64,000 nt of DNA from Pedobacter cryophilus (GCF_005116455.1 NZ_SWBP01000002.1:496001-560000); one strand, 5' to 3'; shown: positions 23,737 to 33,395, counted from the first letter of the stretch. A program made the numbers and translations. The notes: generated by a model from the sequence alone, not told the origin.

Positions 23737-25641
23737 ATGAGCGACTCAATCAAACACGAATGCGGTATTGCATTCATCAGATTACTCAAGCCTTTATCTT
23801 TTTATCAGGAAAAATACGGTACGTCACTTTATGGCTTAAACAAGCTGTATTTGTTGATGGAAAAACAGCATAATCGTGGGCAGGATGGTGCCGGAATTGC
23901 GACTATAAAACTGGATATTAAGCCAGGCAACCGTTATATCAGCCGTTATCGTTCTATGGAGAAAAATGCCGTTCAGGATATTTTTTCTTACGTGATGAAG
24001 AAGTTTGCTGATGTAGAAAAGCAAGATCCAGCTTTGTTAAACGACCCTACTTGGCTAAAAGAAAATGTAAGTTTTACCGGCGAGGTTTTGTTGGGGCATT
24101 TACGTTACGGAACTCACGGAAAAAACAGCATAGAGGCTTGTCACCCATTTTTACGTCAGAATAATTGGATGACTCGTAACTTGGTGATTGCCGGAAATTT
24201 TAACATGACCAATGTTGATGAATTGTTGCAACAATTGTATGATTTAGGTCAGCATCCAAAAGAAAGAGCCGATACGGTTACGGTTTTAGAAAAAATTGGT
24301 CACTTTTTAGATGATGAGAACCAATTGCTTTTTGATAAATTTAAAAGAGAAGGTTATGATAATGCGGAGATTTCTCAGCTCATAGGCAATCATTTAAATG
24401 TAGGTAAGATTTTAAAAAAATCTGCTAAAAGCTGGGATGGTGGTTATACCATTGCGGGTATTTTGGGTCATGGAGATGCTTTTATATTAAGAGATCCAGC
24501 AGGAATTCGTCCGGCTTATTATTATCAGGATGATGAAATTGTGGTAGCAGCGTCAGAAAGACCGGCTTTGCAAACAGCATTCAATATTAAAATTGGGGAT
24601 GTAAAAGAAATTCAACCTGGGCATGCTTTAATTATTAAAAAAGACGGTACTGTAACCGAGGAGATTTTTAGAGAGCCGGTAGAGAAAAAAGCTTGTTCAT
24701 TTGAGCGTATTTATTTTTCTAGAGGTAGCGATGCTGATATTTATCGTGAGCGTAAAAAATTAGGTGATTTACTGACTTCAAAAATTTTAGATCGAGTAGA
24801 TCATGATTTAGAGCATACCGTTTTTTCTTATATACCCAACACGGCCGAAGTTGCTTTTTACGGTTTAGTAGAAGGTTTGCACTCTTATAACAGAAAAAAG
24901 CAAAGAGATGCACTGGTGCATAGCCGAAATAATTTAACAGATGAGGAATTAGATAGGATTCTTAAAATTACGCCAAGGGTAGAAAAACTGGCCATTAAGG
25001 ATGTGAAAATGAGGACTTTTATTACGCAAGATGCAGATAGAAGTGATATGGTTGCTCATGTTTATGATACTACTTACGGTTTGGTAAAGCGAGGTGTGGA
25101 TACCATTGTGGCCTTAGATGATTCTATTGTGAGAGGAACTACCTTAAAGCAAAGTATTTTAAGGATTTTTGATAGATTGGGACCTGTAAAAATCATTATT
25201 GTATCATCAGCACCTCAAATCCGTTACCCAGATTGTTATGGTATTGATATGAGCCGTATGGGCGAATTTGTTGCCTTTGATGCTGCCATTCAGTTATTAA
25301 AAGAACGTGGTATGCAACAACTGATAGATGATGTTTATACAAAATGTTTAGCTCAGGCTGATGCACCAAAAGAAGAGGTGATTAATCATGTTAAAGAGTT
25401 ATATGCTCCTTTTAGTCCCGAAGAAATATCGGCCAAAATTGCCGAGATTATCACCCCAAAAGAAATCTCAGCTAAAGTAGAAGTGATTTATCAATCTTTA
25501 GAAAATTTACATGAGGCTTGTCCAAATCATTTAGGTGATTGGTATTTCTCAGGAAATTATCCAACCCCAGGTGGAAATAAAGTGGTAAACAGGGCTTTTA
25601 TGAACTGGAAAGAAGGGAAGAATAATAGAGCTTATTTATAG
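23737..25641 (+). CDS. purF: Amidophosphoribosyltransferase
   Basis: PurF makes phosphoribosylamine from PRPP and glutamine, the first committed step of purine synthesis. MSDSIKHECGIAFIRLL places the glutaminase nucleophile at Cys9 after a short propeptide. EKQHNRGQDGAGIATI and HLRYGTHGKNSIEACHPF follow in the Ntn-hydrolase domain. The PRPP loop is VALDDSIVRGTTLKQS at about residues 460-475. At 634 residues it is longer than the roughly 500-residue E. coli enzyme; extra segments lie around residues 170-230 and 370-410. A lineage-specific form is likely. Confidence 0.9.
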   Translation: MSDSIKHECGIAFIRLLKPLSFYQEKYGTSLYGLNKLYLLMEKQHNRGQDGAGIATIKLDIKPGNRYISRYRSMEKNAVQDIFSYVMKKFADVEKQDPALLNDPTWLKENVSFTGEVLLGHLRYGTHGKNSIEACHPFLRQNNWMTRNLVIAGNFNMTNVDELLQQLYDLGQHPKERADTVTVLEKIGHFLDDENQLLFDKFKREGYDNAEISQLIGNHLNVGKILKKSAKSWDGGYTIAGILGHGDAFILRDPAGIRPAYYYQDDEIVVAASERPALQTAFNIKIGDVKEIQPGHALIIKKDGTVTEEIFREPVEKKACSFERIYFSRGSDADIYRERKKLGDLLTSKILDRVDHDLEHTVFSYIPNTAEVAFYGLVEGLHSYNRKKQRDALVHSRNNLTDEELDRILKITPRVEKLAIKDVKMRTFITQDADRSDMVAHVYDTTYGLVKRGVDTIVALDDSIVRGTTLKQSILRIFDRLGPVKIIIVSSAPQIRYPDCYGIDMSRMGEFVAFDAAIQLLKERGMQQLIDDVYTKCLAQADAPKEEVINHVKELYAPFSPEEISAKIAEIITPKEISAKVEVIYQSLENLHEACPNHLGDWYFSGNYPTPGGNKVVNRAFMNWKEGKNNRAYL

Positions 25642-25656
25642 GCTGTAGTCCATGGT

Positions 25657-25690
25657 TTATGGTCGATGGTCCATGGACTATCGACCATAA
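25657..25690. repeat. 34-bp palindrome after purF
   Basis: TTATGGTCGAT (25657-25667) and ATCGACCATAA (25680-25690) flank the self-complementary GTCCATGGAC, with only one G/T mismatch, which would be a wobble pair in RNA. Another AGTCCATGG word lies at 25647-25655. Its location between the converging ends of purF and the LysE-type gene suggests a terminator role, but it lacks a U run and resembles a dispersed repeat. Confidence 0.6.
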
Positions 25691-25692
25691 TA

Positions 25693-26322
25693 TCAAATAA
25701 GCGTATCCGAAAAAATTAAATTATAGATCAGCTTTAGCGCAAAAACAATAATTAAAACTCCAGCAATTTTATTGAGGTTTTGAATGGTTTTCTCCTTGAT
25801 TTTATAACGCATTCTGTGTGATAAATAGGCTTTTAAAGTATCCATGCCAAATAAGGTAATTAAAATAGCACCAAAAAAAGGTATCACTTCTCTCGACGTT
25901 AAATTGCCGTAAACAGAATATACACCGCTGGTTACACTTACCCAATACAACAAAAGAAAAGGATTGAAAATACACATGAAAAACCCTTTTAGAAAGTAGC
26001 CTGCATGTTTTGTTTTAGAAGGAATCTCGTCGTAATTAATTTTTACTTTCTTTAGCAGGTAATATAAACCAATACTCATTAGTACCACACTGCCCATAAT
26101 GCCAATTGGAATACGATAAGTACTTTCGAAACTGAGCAGAGTGGTGCCAAATAAGGTAATCACTACATAAACTAAATCGCTAATTACAACACCAGAGGCT
26201 AATGCTACGCCAGCGTAAAAGCCTTTTTCTATACTTGTTTTAATTAATGCGAAAAAAACGGGTCCGGTTAAAAACGACAATACAATACCTAAGCCAATTC
26301 CGTAAACGATAAGTTCTAACAT
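25693..26322 (-). CDS. LysE/RhtB-family amino acid exporter
   Basis: This 209-residue inner-membrane protein has about six helices. The N-terminal GIGLGIVLSFLTGPVFFALI and KTSIEKGFYAGVALASGVVI are typical of the LysE/RhtB superfamily, with the conserved GP pair. Central PFLLLYWVSVTSG matches the family's second repeat. It probably exports an amino acid or derivative; the substrate is not inferable. Confidence 0.88.
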   Translation of the reverse strand: MLELIVYGIGLGIVLSFLTGPVFFALIKTSIEKGFYAGVALASGVVISDLVYVVITLFGTTLLSFESTYRIPIGIMGSVVLMSIGLYYLLKKVKINYDEIPSKTKHAGYFLKGFFMCIFNPFLLLYWVSVTSGVYSVYGNLTSREVIPFFGAILITLFGMDTLKAYLSHRMRYKIKEKTIQNLNKIAGVLIIVFALKLIYNLIFSDTLI

Positions 26323-26493
26323 GAATGTTTTTAAATGGTTTATCCTTTAATGCGAATATGCAATTTTCAAAAGTAAAACCATAGTTTAATTTTAATTGAA
26401 AAAATTTAAATATATAACGATTCTAAAAAAAATGAATTATGTTAGGCCTTAATTATAAATTTATTTTCAAAATTTTAAAGGTTTAATCTTCAT

Positions 26494-27921
26494 ATGGAGC
26501 AAAATTTAAAAACTAAATGGGCGCAGTTTATTCCTTTAGTTACAGTATTCTTTTTTTGGGGCTTTGTTGCGGCCAGTAATGATATTTTAATTCCAGTATT
26601 TAAGAAAGCATTTGACTTAACCCAAAGCCAAAGCCAGTGGGTATCCTTAGCATTTTATATTGCTTACACGGTTGGGTCTTTAATTTACATGGGGATATCC
26701 ATGTTATTGAAAAAAGATTTAATCAATATCATTGGATATAAAAATGGACTTGCTTTAGGCTTAGTTATTTCGGCTGTGGGTACTTTGTTATTTTACCCAG
26801 CAGCAAATTTAGGTTCGTTTCCTTTAATGTTAAGTGGTTTGTTTATTGTAGCCTTAGGGTTCTCTTTACAACAAACGGTAGCTAATCCCTTAGCCATTGC
26901 TTTGGGGCCTATTACAACAGGTTCTCAACGATTAACTTTGGCAGGCGGAATTAATAATTTTGGGACTACCATTGGGCCTTTAATTGTAAGTTTTGCAATT
27001 TTTGGTTCAAGTGCCAATGCAAATACTGATATCAGCATTGAAAGTGTTAAAATCCCTTATCTAATTTTGGGTGCAGCTTTTTTGCTTGTTGCCGTGTTTT
27101 TGAAATTTTCTTCTTTGCCAGATAGGCCACCTCTAATTGAGGCTTCTGATGATACTGGCTTAAAAGGTTCGGCTTTAAAATACCCTCAATTGGTAATGGG
27201 AATGATCGCCATTTTTGTATACGTAGGCGTTGAAGTATCTACTGCCAGTAATTTACCAGCTTACATGGAAAAAGATTTGGGTTTTGCAATAAAAGATATC
27301 GCACCTTATATTTCTTTGTATTGGGCAAGTTTAATGATTGGTAGATGGACTGGAGCGGTAGAAGCTTTTACAGATAATATTTCGACTCAAAAAGTACTCC
27401 GTTTTATTGCACCTTATCTTGCTTTTGGTATTTTTTTATTAGTGAATGCTATAGCAAAGCATGATTTAGCCCCGTTTTATGTTTACGGCTTAATTATTTT
27501 AGTTTTAATTCTTGCTGATTTCATGAGTAAAGGTAATCCTGCAAGAATGTTATTGATATTTTCTCTAATTGGGATAATTGCATTATTAACAGGAATGTTT
27601 ACCAGCGGGATGATCAGCGTTTATGCATTTACAAGTGTAGGTTTGTTTTGCAGTACTTTATGGCCATGTATTTTTACATTGGCAGTAAGTGGCTTAGGTA
27701 AAAACACAAGTCAGGGAAGTAGCTTCTTAATTATGATGATTATGGGTGGTGGTATTGTAAGTTGGCTGCAAGGCTATGTTTCAGAATATACCGGTATTCA
27801 ATACAGTTATGTAATTGGAATTCTTTGCTTTGCTTATTTGGCTTATTATGCTTGGAAGGTGAGTGGAATTTTAAGAAAACAAGGAATTAGCTTTGATAAG
27901 CAAGTTGCAAGTGGCCACTAA
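26494..27921 (+). CDS. MFS sugar transporter, FucP/glucose-galactose type
   Basis: A 475-residue major facilitator transporter with about 12 helices. The opening FFFWGFVAASNDILIPVFKK and YTVGSLIYMG are diagnostic of the FucP/GluP sugar:proton symporter branch, with LGFSLQQTVANPLAIALG further in. The substrate is probably a hexose or fucose. No sugar-catabolic genes are next to it, so substrate cannot be refined from context. Confidence 0.87.
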   Translation: MEQNLKTKWAQFIPLVTVFFFWGFVAASNDILIPVFKKAFDLTQSQSQWVSLAFYIAYTVGSLIYMGISMLLKKDLINIIGYKNGLALGLVISAVGTLLFYPAANLGSFPLMLSGLFIVALGFSLQQTVANPLAIALGPITTGSQRLTLAGGINNFGTTIGPLIVSFAIFGSSANANTDISIESVKIPYLILGAAFLLVAVFLKFSSLPDRPPLIEASDDTGLKGSALKYPQLVMGMIAIFVYVGVEVSTASNLPAYMEKDLGFAIKDIAPYISLYWASLMIGRWTGAVEAFTDNISTQKVLRFIAPYLAFGIFLLVNAIAKHDLAPFYVYGLIILVLILADFMSKGNPARMLLIFSLIGIIALLTGMFTSGMISVYAFTSVGLFCSTLWPCIFTLAVSGLGKNTSQGSSFLIMMIMGGGIVSWLQGYVSEYTGIQYSYVIGILCFAYLAYYAWKVSGILRKQGISFDKQVASGH

Positions 27922-27978
27922 TTGAATGAATAAAAATAAAGTTCTTTGTTAAAATAATAAGAACTGTAATGATTTAAA

Positions 27979-28431
27979 ATGGTAAAGAAACCAAGTTTTA
28001 ATGAGATTTATATGAATTTAGCTTCCGACTTGGCTAAGCGTTCGCATTGCGTAAAAAACCAGGTTGGGGCGGTTCTAACAAAAGATACCCGTATCATTTC
28101 CATTGGATACAATGGTCCGCCAGCCGAAACTCACAATTGTGATGAAGAATGGCCTTTAGAGGGTTGCCCTAGAGATTCTAGAAATAGTTGTTCTTTGGCT
28201 TTACATGCCGAAGAAAATGCCATTCTTTATGCTGTAAAAAATGGAACGCAAATTCAGGGAGCTACTCTTTACACCACTTTATCTCCTTGTATTGCTTGTG
28301 CAAGGCTAATCTTGTCTTCGGGTATTATTGGAGTTTATTTTAAAGATTCTTATGCCGCTTATAAAGGTTTAGCTACTGATGAAGGGGTAGATTTTCTAAA
28401 TAAATTTGGAGTAGCATGTACTAAATTGTAA
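27979..28431 (+). CDS. Deoxycytidylate deaminase-family protein (ComEB-like)
   Basis: This 150-residue zinc deaminase converts dCMP to dUMP, feeding dTMP synthesis. The zinc motifs are LHAEENAILYA (His and catalytic Glu) and SPCIACARLI (two Cys). VGAVLTKDTRIISIGYNG and the CPRDSR...CSLALHAEE insertion are typical of the dCMP deaminase branch rather than tRNA or cytidine deaminases. A terminator-like hairpin follows. Confidence 0.92.
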   Translation: MVKKPSFNEIYMNLASDLAKRSHCVKNQVGAVLTKDTRIISIGYNGPPAETHNCDEEWPLEGCPRDSRNSCSLALHAEENAILYAVKNGTQIQGATLYTTLSPCIACARLILSSGIIGVYFKDSYAAYKGLATDEGVDFLNKFGVACTKL

Positions 28432-28462
28432 AATGATTTCAATAATTGTTATATTGACAATT

Positions 28463-28498
28463 GAAAGCCTCGTTTTTTTATAGAAATGGGGCTTTCTT
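28463..28498 (+). terminator. Terminator of the dCMP deaminase gene
   Basis: GAAAGCC (28463-28469) pairs with GGCTTTC (28490-28496), about 30 bases after the stop; the loop holds a T run. A weaker hairpin, AATTGT with ACAATT, lies just before it. Confidence 0.6.
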
Positions 28499-28599
28499 GT
28501 TTAAAAGGAGTTTTTGTTATCAAATCTTTAAATCAATAATTTTATGCTAAAACAAGAATGGATATTTTTAAGTTTGATAATTAAAACTCAAAAAAAAAT

Positions 28600-29433
28600 A
28601 TGCGTTACCTATTCCTTTTTTTTATTCAGTTAATTGCAGGTGCTTTAACAGCTCAAAACTTAAAAGATAATCGCATAAATGAACTTTCTGGTTTGGTGGT
28701 GTCTTCTAAAAGTGATGATTTGTTATGGGTACACAATGACAGCGGCGATGAAAGCAGGATATTCTTGATCAATAAAAAAGGAGAGACTTTAAGTACATTT
28801 AATTTTAATAAAAAAGTAATAGATTGTGAAGATATTGCCATAAATACGAGTAAAACAGGCGTTCAATTATATGTTGGAGATATTGGCGATAATGCTGCAA
28901 AAAGACCATTCGTTAGCGTTTATAAGTTTCAAGAACCCAACCTTTCTTTAAGAGGAGAAAAAGAATTTCCTATTCAAAGAGTAGAGGAGTTAAGATTTAA
29001 ATATCCTGATGGCGCCAGAGACGCCGAATGTTTAATGATTGATCCAATAGACCAAAAAATTTACATCGTTTCTAAAAGAGAAGATAGTGTTGGGCTTTAT
29101 TCTGCACCTTTAAGCAGTAAAGCAGGAAGTATCATCACCCTAAAAAAAGAAACAACACTTTTCTTTAAAGCTCCAAAAGGAGCTAAATGGATAACAGCAG
29201 GAGATATTTCTTTAGATGGAAAGGTGGTGCTTATTAAATCTTACATACACATCTATTATTGGGACCGTCGCAAAGGCGAAACATTAACACAATGCCTTAA
29301 ACGACCTTATGTAGGTTTGCCTTACAAGCCTGAGCAACAAGGTGAAGCTGTTGGTCTTACGCATAGTGGTACACAATATTATAGCATTGGCGAGGGGAAA
29401 AACACAGAGGTTAATTTTAAAACAATCAAATAA
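28600..29433 (+). CDS. Exported beta-propeller-like protein, unknown function
   Basis: A 277-residue protein with a signal peptide, MRYLFLFFIQLIAGALTAQ. The mature part has spaced strands such as LLWVHNDSGDESRIFLIN, CEDIAINT, LYVGDIGDNAAKR and KIYIVSKREDSVGLYSA. These suggest a propeller of the type seen in secreted 'SdiA-regulated'-like or esterase-like phytase-fold proteins. No catalytic motif is certain. It precedes the AraC-type regulator by about 30 bases on the same strand. Confidence 0.65.
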   Translation: MRYLFLFFIQLIAGALTAQNLKDNRINELSGLVVSSKSDDLLWVHNDSGDESRIFLINKKGETLSTFNFNKKVIDCEDIAINTSKTGVQLYVGDIGDNAAKRPFVSVYKFQEPNLSLRGEKEFPIQRVEELRFKYPDGARDAECLMIDPIDQKIYIVSKREDSVGLYSAPLSSKAGSIITLKKETTLFFKAPKGAKWITAGDISLDGKVVLIKSYIHIYYWDRRKGETLTQCLKRPYVGLPYKPEQQGEAVGLTHSGTQYYSIGEGKNTEVNFKTIK

Positions 29434-29465
29434 TTGACTTGATAAAATAAATAAAAAAAAATCAA

Positions 29466-30671
29466 ATGTTATTTGAGTTCAACCTTTACACCAGTTTTCT
29501 ACTCATTTTCTTCTTCCACATTTTGGTTTACGCTTTTTTGTTTTTTAGAAGAAGCCAAAAACAAGATAATTATGCCGACTTAATAATGGGTTTCTTTCTA
29601 ATAATTGGAGCCCTGTTAATTGTTCCATTTATGGTTGGTTTTGCAGGTTGGTATGATCATCAGCCTTATAGAGATATTCTCTTTTTTGTACCTTTTGTAC
29701 ATTCCTTAGCTATTGGGCCACTATTATATTTTTACACTAGAGCAATTTCTAATTATAATTTTAGAATTAAAGGGCAATTATTTTTGCATCTTTTACCCGC
29801 GTTAATTTATTTAGTAATAACATTAATCAATAGTTTGTTAGATGTTTTTGTGTATGAAAATTACAATTTAACCAATGAATATGAAGATCCTGATTTTGCA
29901 CCCTGGTACACCATTCTCTCCAGTTTTAGCATTCTAATTTATCTTTTTTTATCCTTTAAGCATTACCGTCATTACAAAAAGTTCACTCAAATTACCACCT
30001 CTTTTGCAGATTTAGCCAGTTTAAAATGGCTTCGTAATTTTCTTTACGCTTTTTCAATCCTTACTATTTTACCTTTTATTAAAGAGATACTTTCTACCTT
30101 TTATTTTTTTGAAAAGCTGAGGTATTTTGGTCCTTGGTATTATTATTTAGCTTTTGCTATTGTGGTTTATTATATCGCAATTAATGCTTATCAGGCTGTT
30201 CTTTTACCTTTAAGGCGGATACAATTTAATCCACATTCTTTAGCTCCTTATCAATTATTAGAAAATAATAATGATGATGATGAGCAGGAAGATATTCTGG
30301 TTTTAGAGCCTCAAATCTTTCCGGTTAATGAAAAACTAATTCAGCTTAAAGCTAAACTCATTACCCTAATGGAAGAACAATATTTATTTGAACGTTCTGA
30401 TTTAACCTTAACAGATGTTGCTATTAAATTAGATACCAATGCTGTTATTTTAAGTAAAGTGGTGAATCAACAATTTGGCCTCAATTTTAACGATTACGTA
30501 AACCAGTATCGCGTAAACGCAGTAATTAAAAGAATAGCTGATCCTAAATTTAAAAATCAAACTTTATTGGCTATAGCTTTTGATGCAGGTTTTAATTCTA
30601 AAGCTACTTTTAACAGAGCTTTTAAGAAATTCACAGGTAAAAACCCTAAAGATTATTTATCTGTAGCGTAA
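29466..30671 (+). CDS. Membrane-embedded AraC-family regulator
   Basis: This 401-residue protein has about seven to eight membrane helices in its first 240 residues (from FLLIFFFHILVYAFLFF onward), a short acidic linker (NNDDDEQEDIL), and a C-terminal AraC-type DNA-binding domain. The latter shows LTLTDVAIKLDTNAVILSKV and the signature AFDAGFNSKATFNRAFKKFT. The membrane part probably senses an envelope signal. It lies upstream of an outer-membrane receptor gene and of direct repeats that could be its binding sites (inference). Confidence 0.9.
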   Translation: MLFEFNLYTSFLLIFFFHILVYAFLFFRRSQKQDNYADLIMGFFLIIGALLIVPFMVGFAGWYDHQPYRDILFFVPFVHSLAIGPLLYFYTRAISNYNFRIKGQLFLHLLPALIYLVITLINSLLDVFVYENYNLTNEYEDPDFAPWYTILSSFSILIYLFLSFKHYRHYKKFTQITTSFADLASLKWLRNFLYAFSILTILPFIKEILSTFYFFEKLRYFGPWYYYLAFAIVVYYIAINAYQAVLLPLRRIQFNPHSLAPYQLLENNNDDDEQEDILVLEPQIFPVNEKLIQLKAKLITLMEEQYLFERSDLTLTDVAIKLDTNAVILSKVVNQQFGLNFNDYVNQYRVNAVIKRIADPKFKNQTLLAIAFDAGFNSKATFNRAFKKFTGKNPKDYLSVA

Positions 30672-30775
30672 ATTATTTTTAACATCTGTGATTATTTTCT
30701 TCTTATTAAGTCTGCTAAGATTTTATCTCCATTTTAATTCGTGTTAATTGGTGCATGATTGGTTTAACTTTACAA

Positions 30776-30826
30776 TCTATTCTTTGTGCGCTCTGTGAAT
30801 TTCTCTGTTTATTCCGTGGTTTAAAC
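30776..30826. repeat. Partial copy of the CACGGAGG/CACAGAG repeat
   Basis: This stretch reads with GCTCTGTGAATTTCTCTGTT and CCGTGGTTTAAA words, matching one arm of the inverted repeat at 880-1003. It lies in the 272-base gap between the AraC-type and receptor genes. Confidence 0.45.
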
Positions 30827-30831
30827 TGTTA

Positions 30832-30883
30832 AATAAGTCTCAAATTATAATCTGCTACCTTTTAATAAGCCTCAAATTATGAT
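30832..30883 (+). promoter_or_regulatory. Two direct 20-bp repeats upstream of receptor gene
   Basis: AATAAGTCTCAAATTATAAT (30832-30851) and AATAAGCCTCAAATTATGAT (30864-30883) agree at 18 of 20 positions and are spaced 32 bases start to start, three helical turns. They lie 60-110 bases before the receptor ATG. AraC-family regulators often bind such tandem sites, and one is encoded just upstream. Binding is inferred. Confidence 0.5.
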
Positions 30884-30943
30884 ATGAGGCGATGCGCTTG
30901 CTTTTTACCGGCACATTTGGATTCAACAAAACGGTAAGTAAGC

Positions 30944-33121
30944 ATGAAAAAAATAATACTCTTCATCATATTTTCATTAGCAATCAACATCGCGGTAGCA
31001 CAACAAAAAGATTCTCTATTAATGATAAAAGACACCCTAGAATCTCAATTTTTAAATGAAGTAGTCGTAAAATCAATTACGCCTATTTTACAGGTTAAAA
31101 CAGACCGAGTTTTGTTAAATGTTGATGCAATGGCAAATAGTGCGGGACTTAACGGATTAGATTTATTGAGACAAGCGCCAGGAGTAAGTGTTGATGGACA
31201 AGAGAACATTAAAATGAACGGTAAAAGCGGAGTTCAAATTTTATTGGATGGGAGATTACAAACACTAAGTTCACAGCAAATTACCTCCCTTTTAAAAGGG
31301 TTAGATGCTGCTAATATCAAAACTATAGAGATTATTGCGAATCCGTCTGCCAAGTATGATGCGGCAGGTAATGCGGGTATCATCAATATCATTTTTAAAA
31401 AATCTAACCAAAACGGTACAAATGGAAGCTATAGTTTAGGCTATCAACAAATGGATCATTATCGCCAAAACGCAGCTTTTAACATTAATACCAAAAGCAA
31501 TAAATTAAATGCGTTTGCAAATGGAAATTATGCTAATAGTTTGCAATTCACCAAAGTAAATTCAGAGCGATTTATTGCCGATCAATCTTTTATCCAAAGC
31601 GGAGTTGAAAGACAAGGCTATCAAAATCCAAGTATTAGAATCGGACTTGACTATAAAATTAATACCAAGCATAGAGTTGGAGCGGTGTTTAATTATAACC
31701 GTTTATGGGATGATTTTCCTTCTGATGCGGCAACTGTAATTTTTGGTGCTAACCAAAATGATTTATTAACTACAGCCACCATTGCTAATTTAACCGAAAA
31801 TAAATTTGCCTCTAACCTTAACTATCAATTTGCTGATACCAGCGGAAGAACATTAATTTTTGATGCCGATTGGTTAAATTTTAATTCTAATTTATATAAC
31901 AGCGTGGTAAATTTATTAGCCAACAGCACTTCTAAAAGTTTATTTGATAACGATACCAAAACAGGAATTAATTTATTTGCCTTAAAGGCTGATGCTGGAA
32001 TTAAAATCAACAAGAAAGCAAATTTTGAAGTAGGATTGAAATTCTCTGCCAGTAAAACAGCCAATATCTTAAATGCCAAACAAGAAATTGATAGTCAAAA
32101 TCCAACGGTACAGTTTAATGATTTTGATTATCAAGAACGTATTTATGCTGCTTATCAAAACTTCAATACCTCATTTAAGGATAAGTGGAGTTTTCAGTTT
32201 GGTTTAAGAACCGAGTTTACCAAAATGAAAGGTTTATCGGTTGACCAAAATCAAAACCGTACCGCTTTGCCCGATACTTCCTATCTAAATATTTTCCCAA
32301 CTGTTTATTTAAGATACCAAGCTAATGAGAATCATGCGTTTGGTTTTACATATAATAAAAGAGTGGATAGACCTTCTTTTCAAGATCAAAATCCTTATAT
32401 CTACCGAGTAGATTATTTTGTGAGCAACCAAGGAAATCCGTTATTGTTACCTCAGTTTACACAATCTGTTGAGTTAAATTACACCTATAAAAATCAAACA
32501 CAATTCAAATTAAGTTTCAGCCAAAGTAAAGATTTAATAGAATTTGTGAGTACTCAAACTGGTAACCAAATTGTAGGTGTACCAATTAATGCAGGGTTAA
32601 GAAGTTTTGTGAATATGAGTGTAAGCTCTCCTTTTACAGTGAATAAAATATGGACAGGATATGTAAATGCCGAACCTTATTATCAATTCTACAAAGCAGA
32701 TTTAAGCCGTTACAATGGTTTAGCAAAGGTGAGCAATGGAGGTTTAGGTTTTAATAGCTACATCAGTAATAATTTTGAATTGGGTAAAAAATGGCAAGCC
32801 AGTCAAAGTACTTGGTTTAACTACGCAAGTCGTTCGTCTATCTATAAAACAAAAGCCATTTACAGTATCGATTTATCAGTAAAAAAGAAAATTATGAATG
32901 ATAAAGCAACACTTACTTTCACTTTCAGAGATTTGTTAAATACGCAACGTTGGGCGCAATCATCACAAGTAGGAGAGGTAAACCAAAGCAGTGTGCGTAA
33001 GTGGGAAAGTCAAGGACTTTATGTTGGTTTTAGTTATAGATTTGGGAATCAAAAGCTAAAAACCAACCAACAAAACGAAAAAAATGTTGCGGAACAAAGC
33101 AGAATAAAATCAAGAAATTAA
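30944..33121 (+). CDS. Outer-membrane receptor-like beta-barrel protein (TonB-dependent style)
   Basis: A 725-residue protein with a signal peptide, MKKIILFIIFSLAINIAVAQ. The plug-like domain (about residues 55-150) has NGLDLLRQAPGVSVDGQENI, then GVQILLDGR and a closing AAGNAGIINIIFKK. A long aromatic-rich barrel follows, and the protein ends in YRFGNQ and a charged tail. It lacks the carboxypeptidase-regulatory-like N-domain common in its relatives. No SusD partner is adjacent. It probably takes up a nutrient or metal complex; the ligand is unknown. The AraC-type gene upstream may regulate it. Confidence 0.88.
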   Translation: MKKIILFIIFSLAINIAVAQQKDSLLMIKDTLESQFLNEVVVKSITPILQVKTDRVLLNVDAMANSAGLNGLDLLRQAPGVSVDGQENIKMNGKSGVQILLDGRLQTLSSQQITSLLKGLDAANIKTIEIIANPSAKYDAAGNAGIINIIFKKSNQNGTNGSYSLGYQQMDHYRQNAAFNINTKSNKLNAFANGNYANSLQFTKVNSERFIADQSFIQSGVERQGYQNPSIRIGLDYKINTKHRVGAVFNYNRLWDDFPSDAATVIFGANQNDLLTTATIANLTENKFASNLNYQFADTSGRTLIFDADWLNFNSNLYNSVVNLLANSTSKSLFDNDTKTGINLFALKADAGIKINKKANFEVGLKFSASKTANILNAKQEIDSQNPTVQFNDFDYQERIYAAYQNFNTSFKDKWSFQFGLRTEFTKMKGLSVDQNQNRTALPDTSYLNIFPTVYLRYQANENHAFGFTYNKRVDRPSFQDQNPYIYRVDYFVSNQGNPLLLPQFTQSVELNYTYKNQTQFKLSFSQSKDLIEFVSTQTGNQIVGVPINAGLRSFVNMSVSSPFTVNKIWTGYVNAEPYYQFYKADLSRYNGLAKVSNGGLGFNSYISNNFELGKKWQASQSTWFNYASRSSIYKTKAIYSIDLSVKKKIMNDKATLTFTFRDLLNTQRWAQSSQVGEVNQSSVRKWESQGLYVGFSYRFGNQKLKTNQQNEKNVAEQSRIKSRN

Positions 33122-33160
33122 TGAATACTTGAGAAGAGTTTGTTTTAAATTATACGTTCG

Positions 33161-33355
33161 CTAGAAAAACTCATCATCATCATCTTCGGGTAAAATAGGT
33201 TCGTCTTTAAGCTCATCCTCATTGCTGTTTTCAGAATTTTTAAATTCATCATCATTGATGGGTTCATCTTCAGGTTGATTGTTTATAATTTCTTCATCCG
33301 TATTGGTGATTTTTTCTTCATCAACAAGGTTCTTTTTATTTTTTGGATCATTCAT
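33161..33355 (-). CDS. Short acidic hypothetical protein
   Basis: A 64-residue protein composed almost wholly of Asp, Glu, Asn, Lys and Pro, ending DDDDEFF. Low-complexity acidic proteins of this size recur in Bacteroidota. No signal or membrane segment is visible, and it is probably disordered. Its reality is supported by the clean gap and good start, but no function can be given. Confidence 0.55.
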   Translation of the reverse strand: MNDPKNKKNLVDEEKITNTDEEIINNQPEDEPINDDEFKNSENSNEDELKDEPILPEDDDDEFF

Positions 33356-33395
33356 AACCTAAATTTTTATAAGCCAAGCAAGAAGCTTACCATTA

